Below are positions 31,739-37,237 of a stretch of 37,237 bases of DNA, piece by piece. This DNA is from Bacteroidales bacterium. Its GTDB lineage: Bacteria; Bacteroidota; Bacteroidia; Bacteroidales; UBA932. The notes beneath the pieces were generated by a model. The model made no database searches, was not told the DNA's origin, and was given only the letters and a program-made list of their open reading frames with translations. The translations under genes were made by a program, and so were the position numbers. The stretch is from the NCBI GenBank assembly GCA_024402135.1, contig JAKSJN010000019.1:1-37237 (forward strand). The letters are read 5' to 3'. Position 1 is the stretch's first letter, and each line of letters begins with the position of its first letter.

Positions 31739-33079
31739 ATGCACATGACCGACAGAACCCCGATATTGCTGCTGACCGGCTATCTTGGCAGCGGCAAGAC
31801 AACATTGCTCAACAGAATCCTCTCGAACCGCAAAGGAATCAGGTTTGCGGTCATCGTGAACGATATCGGAGAAGTAAACATCGACGCAGACCTCATCCAG
31901 AAGGGAGGCATCGTGGATCAGAAGGATGACAGTCTTGTCGCCCTCCAGAACGGCTGTATCTGCTGTACATTGAAGATGGACCTCATCAAGCAGCTCGAGG
32001 ACCTGGTAGGCATGAAGGCTTTCGACTACATCGTAATCGAGGCCAGCGGTATCTGCGAGCCTACTCCTATTGCGCAGACTATCTGCAGCATCCCTCAGCT
32101 CGGCGAAGACTGGAGCCATGAGGGAATTGCATATCTCGACTGTGTCGCAAGCGTTGTCGATGCACTCCGACTCCAGAGCGAATTCTGCTGCGGAGATGAC
32201 CTGAAGAAGGATAATCTCGATGAGGAAGATATCGAAAACCTCATCATCCAGCAGATCGAGTTCTGCGACATCATCCTGCTCAACAAGGCCTCGGAGGTCA
32301 GCCCGGAGGAACTTGGCCGTATCAAGGCCGTGATCCGTGCGATCCAGCCTATGGCCGAGATCATCGAGTGCGACTATTGTGACGTCGACCTGGACAAGCT
32401 CGTCAATACCCACCGCTTCAACTTCGAAAAGGCCGTTACATCAGCTACATGGGTACGCGAGGTCGAGGCTCCTGCCACCGAGGAAATGGAGATGGAAGCT
32501 CATGGAATCCATTGCCACCATGGCGAAGAAGAGGAGGAGCATCATCACCATCATCATGATGATGACGAGCATGAATGCCATTGCCATGAGGAAGGTCATG
32601 AGTGCCACTGTCACGACCATGATGACGACGATGATCATGACCACGAGGAACATGAACATCACGGACATCATCACCACCATCACCATCATCATCACGATGA
32701 GGGTGAGGCTGAGGAATACGGAATCGGTACATTCGTGTACTACCGCCGCCGTCCGTTCGACATAAACAAGTTCGACTGGTTCATCAGCAAGCGCTGGCCG
32801 AAGAATGTGATCCGTGCAAAAGGTATCTGTTGGTTTGACGACCAGCCGGACATGTCGTACATTTTTGAACAGGCAGGTGTCCAGAAGCAGCTGACCGAGA
32901 TCGGCCAGTGGTTCGCTTCGGCTCCGGAAGATGAACTGCTCGAGATTGTAAAGCAGAATCCTGACGCCCTTCGCGACTGGGATCCAGAGTATGGTGACAG
33001 GATGCAGAAGCTTGTATTCATCGGCAGAAACCTTGATAAGGAACAGCTCGCTGCCGATCTTGACCTTTGTCTCGTTTAG
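31739..33079 (+). CDS. COG0523 (CobW-like) GTPase with a histidine-rich metal-binding tract
   Basis: This 446-residue protein is a G3E-family GTPase of the CobW/COG0523 group, usually a metallochaperone, often for zinc. The P-loop GYLGSGKTT is at 14-22, the group's CxCC motif at C73-I-C75-C76, and the guanine-specificity motif NKAS at 182-185. Residues 254-319 are an extreme metal-binding tract with about 32 His, many Asp and Glu, several His-Cys-His steps, and a run of ten His (310-319). The C-terminal CobW domain follows (YYRRRPFDINKFDWF, about 334-348). Metal identity and client protein cannot be told from sequence. It lies 8 nt after the aspartokinase-like gene and 2 nt before thiL. I see no Zur-type operator. 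Confidence 0.9.
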   Translation: MHMTDRTPILLLTGYLGSGKTTLLNRILSNRKGIRFAVIVNDIGEVNIDADLIQKGGIVDQKDDSLVALQNGCICCTLKMDLIKQLEDLVGMKAFDYIVIEASGICEPTPIAQTICSIPQLGEDWSHEGIAYLDCVASVVDALRLQSEFCCGDDLKKDNLDEEDIENLIIQQIEFCDIILLNKASEVSPEELGRIKAVIRAIQPMAEIIECDYCDVDLDKLVNTHRFNFEKAVTSATWVREVEAPATEEMEMEAHGIHCHHGEEEEEHHHHHHDDDEHECHCHEEGHECHCHDHDDDDDHDHEEHEHHGHHHHHHHHHHDEGEAEEYGIGTFVYYRRRPFDINKFDWFISKRWPKNVIRAKGICWFDDQPDMSYIFEQAGVQKQLTEIGQWFASAPEDELLEIVKQNPDALRDWDPEYGDRMQKLVFIGRNLDKEQLAADLDLCLV

Positions 33080-33081
33080 TA

Positions 33082-34110
33082 ATGGCAGATTCAGTAGCAT
33101 CACTTGGAGGTGAGTTCGGATTCATTAACCTGATACGTTCGCGTATCACGGATCCGGCCGGTATCCGCGGAATCGGTGACGACTGTGCGGTTCTTCCGAT
33201 GAACTCCACGACTGATCTGGTGGTCACCACAGACCTCCTCATAGAGGATGTCCATTTCATCCTGAGCGACATTACTGCTGCTCAGCTCGCGTACAAGAGC
33301 GCTGCGGTGAACCTCAGTGACATAGCTGCAATGGGAGCCAGGCCGATAGGATGCTTCCTGAGCATTGCTTTGCCAAAGAACGTTACTGCCAAGTGGGCAG
33401 ACCAGTTCATCGAGTCCTTCATAGCGATATGCGACCGTTTCGGAGCGACCCTCCTCGGAGGAGATACGACATCATCCAAAGGCCCTATCGCAATCAATGT
33501 CGCCGTCCTCGGAAAGGTTCCTTGTGGACGCTCAAAGCTTCGCAGCAGCGCACGTCCCGGAGACCTGATCTGTTGTACAGGAACCTTGGGAGACTCCGGT
33601 GCCGGACTGGATGTCGTTCTGTCCAGGGTCGCATCAGCGGAGAATGCAAAGCTTGACGCCGATGCTGAATGGCTTGTACGCAGACATTATGAGCCGACCC
33701 CACGTATCCAGGAAGGTCTGCTTCTGGGCGAGCTGGAGGGTGTGCATGCCATGATGGATATCTCCGACGGCATAGCCTCTGACTTGAACCATATACTGAA
33801 GGCATCATCTACAGGCAGCGTCCAGCTGGGTGCCGACGTCCATGTCGAGCAGCTGCCGCTTTCTTCGAAACTGCGCCGCTGGAGTGCTGCAAACGGCAAG
33901 AATGCCATTGAACTCGCATTGACGGCAGGTGAGGATTTCGAGCTTCTTATGACCATCTCGCCCAATGATCTGGATCGCGCACGCGGCTGTCTGGCTTCCC
34001 TCTGTCCATTGACGGTGATAGGCGAGATAACGGCCAGTCACAAGGGGATCCGCTACATGGATGGCGACCAGGAATTGACTCAGCAGTTTGCCGGTTACAC
34101 CCACTTCTGA
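33082..34110 (+). CDS. thiL: Thiamine-monophosphate kinase
   Basis: ThiL phosphorylates thiamine monophosphate to the active cofactor thiamine diphosphate. The 342-residue protein shows the PurM-like ATP-binding features GIGDDCAVL, TDLLIEDVHF, KSAAVNLSDIAAMGA and GGDTTSSKGP, and later MMDISDGIASDL and GEDFELL. ATG at 33082 is chosen, 2 nt after the preceding stop codon; an earlier in-frame TTG would overlap that gene. Other thiamine genes are not in the window. It ends the four-gene cluster, and the umuD promoter region begins just after it. Confidence 0.95.
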   Translation: MADSVASLGGEFGFINLIRSRITDPAGIRGIGDDCAVLPMNSTTDLVVTTDLLIEDVHFILSDITAAQLAYKSAAVNLSDIAAMGARPIGCFLSIALPKNVTAKWADQFIESFIAICDRFGATLLGGDTTSSKGPIAINVAVLGKVPCGRSKLRSSARPGDLICCTGTLGDSGAGLDVVLSRVASAENAKLDADAEWLVRRHYEPTPRIQEGLLLGELEGVHAMMDISDGIASDLNHILKASSTGSVQLGADVHVEQLPLSSKLRRWSAANGKNAIELALTAGEDFELLMTISPNDLDRARGCLASLCPLTVIGEITASHKGIRYMDGDQELTQQFAGYTHF

Positions 34111-34132
34111 TACTTTCTGAAATAGAATAATG

Positions 34133-34175
34133 ACATCATTGTTTGAATTTGTATTGCAAAATCAAACAATGATGT
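34133..34175. promoter_or_regulatory. 43-bp dyad, probable operator of the umuDC operon
   Basis: A perfect 14-bp inverted repeat, ACATCATTGTTTGA (34133-34146) and TCAAACAATGATGT (34162-34175), flanks 15 nt whose core again pairs TTTG with CAAA. The dyad covers the probable -33 region and most of the promoter spacer upstream of the UmuD-like gene. It ends 2 nt before the -7 element, so a bound repressor would block RNA polymerase. There is no T-run after it, so it is unlikely to be a terminator. Confidence 0.75.
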
Positions 34176-34184
34176 TTACTTTTG
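34153..34184 (+). promoter_or_regulatory. Promoter of the umuDC-type operon
   Basis: TACTTTTG (34177-34184) matches the TAnnTTTG -7 consensus. ATTG at 34153-34156 can serve as the -33 element with a 20-nt spacer, the usual distance. The -33 lies in the centre of the large inverted repeat. The preferred umuD ATG at 34190 is only 6 nt after the element, so the message would be leaderless or nearly so. Confidence 0.6.
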
Positions 34185-34189
34185 TGCCC

Positions 34190-34810
34190 ATGGCAAAGGA
34201 AATGGCAGAGAAATCGAACCGCGGAGGACGCAGGGAAGGTGCAGGACGCAAGCGCAGCGCCGGCCGCAGCGTGACTTTCAGGGTCGCACTGGACGTGGAG
34301 AATCATCTTGAAGATAATCTTCCGGCATCGGATTTTCTCAATTCCCTGATAAGGGAACACAAGCATCTTTCTTCCATGAAGTTGCCGTTCGATGTCTATT
34401 CCTTTACCGGTTCGGATCCTGTGATGATTCCATACAGTCTTCATGGACTGGTGGCGGGTTTCCCTATACCTCTTGACAATGATGAAAAGTCCCAGAGTCT
34501 GGATCTGATACGTCTTCTTGGGCTCAATAAGGAGTCAGTATTCATCGTACGTGTCAAAGGTGACTCGATGGTCGGTTCCGGTGTCGATGACGGCGACATG
34601 GTCATCGTGGACCGCAGCATCACGGACTTTGACGGTCATACGCTTTGCGTATGCTCGCTCAACGGTGAATTCACACTGAAATACCTTCGCCGTCATGAAG
34701 GCCGCTATGTGCTGGTTCCGGCCAATCCGGATTATCCGGAGATCCCTGTCGAGGACAGCGACAGGCTTGACATCTGGGGAGTCGTCACCCTGATAATGAA
34801 GAAGCCGTAG
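34190..34810 (+). CDS. umuD: UmuD-like self-cleaving protein with a putative DNA-binding N-terminus
   Basis: This is a LexA/UmuD-type S24 serine peptidase of 206 residues, longer than E. coli UmuD (139). Residues 85-206 are the peptidase domain: cleavage site A89-G90 (GLVAGFPIP), nucleophile S126 (GDSMVGSG) and base K164 (FTLKYL). Residues 1-88 are unlike UmuD. A basic GGRREGAGRKRSAGR stretch is followed by SVTFRV, then two predicted helices (ALDVENHLEDN and SDFLNSLIREHKHL), the outline of a ribbon-helix-helix DNA-binding domain. Together with the inverted repeat over its own promoter this suggests an autorepressor inactivated by self-cleavage after DNA damage. ATG 34190 is chosen because the upstream in-frame ATG at 34130 precedes the promoter; 34202 is also possible. 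umuC follows after 33 nt. Confidence 0.88.
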   Translation: MAKEMAEKSNRGGRREGAGRKRSAGRSVTFRVALDVENHLEDNLPASDFLNSLIREHKHLSSMKLPFDVYSFTGSDPVMIPYSLHGLVAGFPIPLDNDEKSQSLDLIRLLGLNKESVFIVRVKGDSMVGSGVDDGDMVIVDRSITDFDGHTLCVCSLNGEFTLKYLRRHEGRYVLVPANPDYPEIPVEDSDRLDIWGVVTLIMKKP

Positions 34811-34843
34811 GCTTTTCATTCCCCGAAATAAACATCCAAAGAA

Positions 34844-36115
34844 ATGTACGCTCTTGTCGACTGCAACAGTTTCTTCTGTTCAGTTGAAATATCTTTCCGT
34901 CCCTGGCTGCGCGGCAAACCTGTGTGTGTGCTGAGCAACAATGATGGATGCATCGTCGCCCTCACGAAGGAGGCGAAGGCCGTCGGCTTGCACAGGGGCG
35001 ATCCTGTCCACCAGGTTCGTGACATAATAGAGCGCAACGATGTCACCTTGTTCTCCGGAAACATGATGCTGTATTCGGCAATGTCAAAGAGGGTGATGAG
35101 CATACTGGCCAGGGCTGCGACCCGTATAGATGTCTATTCGATAGACGAGGCCTTCCTGGACCTGTCTGATTCCGGCAGATATCGCGACATTGCGGCAGAT
35201 ATGCGGGCTCTGGCAGCTCAGGTGCTTCAATGGACCGGAATCCCGGTCAGCATAGGTGTGGCGCCGACACGCACATTGGCAAAGATGGGCAGCAGGTTCG
35301 CCAAGGAGTACCCCGGATATCATTCGGTCTGTATGATAGACAGTGAGTCCAGACGGCTCAAGGCCCTTGAGCTCTTCGACCTGGCGGATGTATGGGGCAT
35401 CGGCCGCAGAACTGTCCCCAAGCTTGCGGCTCTGGGAGTGAAGACTCCTCTTGACCTGGCCCGCAAGCCGGAGGAATGGGTAAAACGTCATTTCAACGTC
35501 AATATGTACAGAACCTGGCTTGAACTCAACGGTCAGTCAGCGATAGACACGATGGAAAAGGCCGAGAAGCAGACCATTTCCACAAGCCGGTCATTCAGCC
35601 ATCTGACGGACGATCTTGAGGTCATCGAGACTGGTACGGCCAATTTCGCCGCGTCCTGCGCCAACAAGCTGCGCGCCCAGAACTCCCTTGCCGGGCGTAT
35701 CGGCGTGTGCATCATGACCAGCACGTTCCGCGAAGATCTGCCGCAGCACATCGAAATGCTTGACATGCCTCTCTGCATTCCAACAGCTGACACAACGGAA
35801 CTCGTGCATGCCGCTCTCCAGCTGGTCCGCAGGCTCTATCGTCCCGGCTACAAATACAAGAAGACCTGTGTCATGTTGAGCGACATCATTCCCGCCGCCG
35901 GCTTCCAGCAGGACCTGTTCGATCCCGTCAGCAACCGCCCTGAACGCGCTGCACTCATGCATGTCCTGGACGATGTCAATACCAGATATGGACTGCATTC
36001 GCTACAGTTCGCAGTCCAGACAGGCCACGAGGCTGAATGGCGCTCCAAGCACCTTCACAACAGCCCAGACTATCTTACCAACATAAACGAAATCCCGGTC
36101 GCCAACGCTCGTTGA
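34844..36115 (+). CDS. umuC: Y-family DNA polymerase V catalytic subunit, UmuC-like
   Basis: This is a translesion DNA polymerase of 423 residues. The opening MYALVDCNSFFCSVEISFRP carries the first catalytic aspartate (D6) and the steric residues of the family. The second acidic cluster is in YSIDEAFLDL (D103, E104). A helix-hairpin-helix region is seen in VWGIGRRTVPKLAALGV (about 185-201), and the C-terminal little-finger region ends with a short tail (LFDPVSNRPERAALM). Length matches UmuC rather than DinB. It is downstream of the UmuD-like gene by 33 nt with no terminator or promoter between, so the two are a mutagenesis operon under the dyad-controlled promoter. Confidence 0.95.
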   Translation: MYALVDCNSFFCSVEISFRPWLRGKPVCVLSNNDGCIVALTKEAKAVGLHRGDPVHQVRDIIERNDVTLFSGNMMLYSAMSKRVMSILARAATRIDVYSIDEAFLDLSDSGRYRDIAADMRALAAQVLQWTGIPVSIGVAPTRTLAKMGSRFAKEYPGYHSVCMIDSESRRLKALELFDLADVWGIGRRTVPKLAALGVKTPLDLARKPEEWVKRHFNVNMYRTWLELNGQSAIDTMEKAEKQTISTSRSFSHLTDDLEVIETGTANFAASCANKLRAQNSLAGRIGVCIMTSTFREDLPQHIEMLDMPLCIPTADTTELVHAALQLVRRLYRPGYKYKKTCVMLSDIIPAAGFQQDLFDPVSNRPERAALMHVLDDVNTRYGLHSLQFAVQTGHEAEWRSKHLHNSPDYLTNINEIPVANAR

Positions 36116-36206
36116 GCCCATTTTCCACGCCTATAGAGGCCGGATTAGATTTTTGCAAAAAGTGGAATTGATTATCAGCACTTTATAATCAGGAGAAAGA
36201 AACTTT

Positions 36207-36214
36207 TATTTTTG
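36207..36214 (+). promoter_or_regulatory. Candidate -7 element of the terminal lipoprotein gene
   Basis: TATTTTTG matches TAnnTTTG; TTTA at 36182-36185 could act as the -33 with a 21-nt spacer. The leader to the ATG at 36265 would be about 46 nt. The spacer 36116-36264 also holds a weak 4-bp stem before a T-run (36129-36154), a 12-bp palindrome TTTTTGCAAAAA (36150-36161) and a 7-bp inverted repeat (36169-36175/36185-36191). Confidence 0.5.
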
Positions 36215-36264
36215 AACGTTAGAGAATAGTTGGTAACTTGTGTGGTATTATCAACCCGAATCAC

Positions 36265-37237
36265 ATGAGAAAAGTCCATCTATTAATACTTACTCTTGGC
36301 CTTCTAGCTGTATCGTGTCAGAGGTCATCCTCCGGCGTAGACGAGGCTCTCTCCGAGGCAGCGGCTCTTATGGAGGGCAACCACGAACAGGCCTACACCA
36401 TACTCGAATCGCTGGACACCGTTGCCCTGAACCGCAGGGACGCGGCACGCTACAGCCTTCTCAAGTCGATGGCACTGGACAAGAAATACATCGACCTTAC
36501 CACCGACTCCCTCATTGCCCCGGCTGTGAAATACTATGCCCATCATGGCAGCGCCGACGACAAGCTCAAGACGGCATACTATCATGCCCGGATCCTCGAG
36601 AACACCGGAGAGTCGGACTCGGCGCTGGATATGATAATCAGGGGCGAGCAATTCACGAAGAAGGCCGAAGACCACCTATTTGCAGGAAGATACTATATCA
36701 AGAAAAGCCAGCTTTACTCCGACAAGTTTGAATGGGATAAAGCGCTCAATGCCTCGCTTGCCGCAGAACAGCACAGCAGGATGGTCGATGATTACCGTGG
36801 ACTTGCCACGGCTCTGTTGTCATGCAGTTCAAATTCCAAGATTTTACACAAAGATGACAGCGCATATTATTATCTGTCTCAAATCAAACCTATCTGGAAT
36901 AAGATTAATGATTACCGTAAAGGACAATACTACAGGCTGTTATTGACCTATTCTATGTTGGACGGAAAACCAGATGTTGACAGCATCTACTCCGAATGTC
37001 TTTCTTCCGGAATCAGTCCTGCCAATCAACCATACATAGCATATACAGACTACCATATCAGCAAGGGGGACCCGGAAACTGCATCTGAAGCCTTGACCAC
37101 TTCCGTCAGATATGGACAAGAAGTGCTTGGATCGAAGGAGTATGAACTTCGTAAATTCAAGATCGAAGCCTTGTCTGGCGATTATCAAGCCGCATACGAA
37201 ACGATGTCCAGATACTATGAGCGGATTGAAGAATATG
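36265..37237 (+). CDS. TPR-like lipoprotein, incomplete at the window edge
   Basis: An open frame runs from ATG 36265 to the end of the window, 324 codons with no stop. The N-terminus is a lipoprotein signal, MRKVHLLILTLGLLAVSC, with lipidation expected at C18. The rest is helical with repeated patterns such as EALSEAAALMEGNHEQAYTI, KTAYYHARILENTGESDSAL and GRYYIKKSQLYSDKFEWDKA, consistent with tetratricopeptide repeats. From memory, Bacteroidales have many such lipoproteins whose C-terminus carries a membrane helix and sometimes a DNA-binding or signalling domain; that part is outside this window. The second half (after about 36830) is visibly richer in A and T than the first. It starts after its own candidate promoter, and nothing links it to umuDC. 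Function is unknown. Confidence 0.75.
   Translation, partial: MRKVHLLILTLGLLAVSCQRSSSGVDEALSEAAALMEGNHEQAYTILESLDTVALNRRDAARYSLLKSMALDKKYIDLTTDSLIAPAVKYYAHHGSADDKLKTAYYHARILENTGESDSALDMIIRGEQFTKKAEDHLFAGRYYIKKSQLYSDKFEWDKALNASLAAEQHSRMVDDYRGLATALLSCSSNSKILHKDDSAYYYLSQIKPIWNKINDYRKGQYYRLLLTYSMLDGKPDVDSIYSECLSSGISPANQPYIAYTDYHISKGDPETASEALTTSVRYGQEVLGSKEYELRKFKIEALSGDYQAAYETMSRYYERIEEY

Noticed and set aside
32500-32700. Repetitive CAT/CAC/GAT DNA as a possible microsatellite or CRISPR-like array
   Set aside because: The repeat is irregular at the DNA level, mixes CAT and CAC codons, and is fully explained by the His-rich protein segment.
32441-33103. Minus-strand open frame of 220 codons rich in Met and Val opposite the COG0523 gene
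   Set aside because: It is the reverse reading of the His/Asp tract (cat/gat codons read as atg/atc), not a membrane protein gene.
34133-34175. The large umuD dyad as a terminator for thiL
   Set aside because: No T-run follows either arm, the stem is AT-rich with a 15-nt centre, and it overlaps promoter elements.
34130-34189. Upstream ATG at 34130 as the umuD start
   Set aside because: The added 20 residues would be encoded by the inverted repeat and the promoter itself, ahead of the likely transcript start.
36240-36731. 163-codon plus-strand frame overlapping the start of the terminal lipoprotein
   Set aside because: The frame from 36265 has a lipoprotein signal and helical repeats and continues to the window edge; the other frame is Arg/Gly/Pro-rich with no domain.

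Overview
This window looks like chromosomal DNA from a Bacteroidota species, most likely order Bacteroidales. The evidence is the ATP synthase gene order atpD-C-B-E-F-H-A-G with a long exported N-terminus on AtpB, an RseC-like gene in front of rnfBCDGEA, a radical SAM/small lipoprotein pair, scarce Shine-Dalgarno sites, and several TAnnTTTG promoter elements of the Bacteroidota type. The genus cannot be named from the sequence alone. I see no rRNA, tRNA, CRISPR array, insertion sequence or prophage.

Layout. (1) 1-134: a terminator from an upstream gene, then a candidate promoter. (2) 135-6739: a complete F1Fo ATP synthase operon, closed by a strong terminator. (3) 6883-8129: a radical SAM/SPASM enzyme translationally coupled to a 59-residue lipoprotein, ending at a bidirectional terminator. 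(4) 8191-13047, minus strand: a three-gene operon encoding a NapH/NapG-like polyferredoxin fusion, a Tat-exported Fe-S aldo/keto reductase and an M3 peptidase lipoprotein. (5) 13235-29287, plus strand: fourteen tightly packed genes. They are alaS, an lptG-fmt fusion, two M23 peptidases, a MerR-type regulator, a Nif3-like gene, a zinc-ribbon coiled-coil gene, dnaB, an rseC-like gene and the rnfBCDGEA ion pump, ending at a terminator. (6) 29410-34110: mannose-1-phosphate guanylyltransferase, a divergent aspartokinase-like ACT protein, a His-rich COG0523 GTPase and thiL. (7) 34133-36115: a umuDC-type mutagenesis operon under a large dyad-symmetric promoter. (8) 36265 to the end: the 5' part of a TPR-like lipoprotein gene.

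How the genes work together. RNF exchanges electrons between ferredoxin and NAD and builds an ion gradient that the ATP synthase can use; the c subunit looks proton-type. The minus-strand operon looks like an envelope redox module feeding an exported reductase. The two M23 peptidases and the LptG domain act on the cell envelope.

The strongest candidates for new biology are four. First, a UmuD-like protein whose N-terminus looks like a ribbon-helix-helix DNA-binding domain, with a 14-bp-arm inverted repeat across its own promoter, which suggests a self-cleaving autorepressor of translesion synthesis. Second, the radical SAM/lipoprotein pair. Third, the LptG-Fmt fusion. Fourth, an aspartokinase homologue that has lost its catalytic signature. 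All functional statements are inferred from sequence patterns and family knowledge; no search was run.
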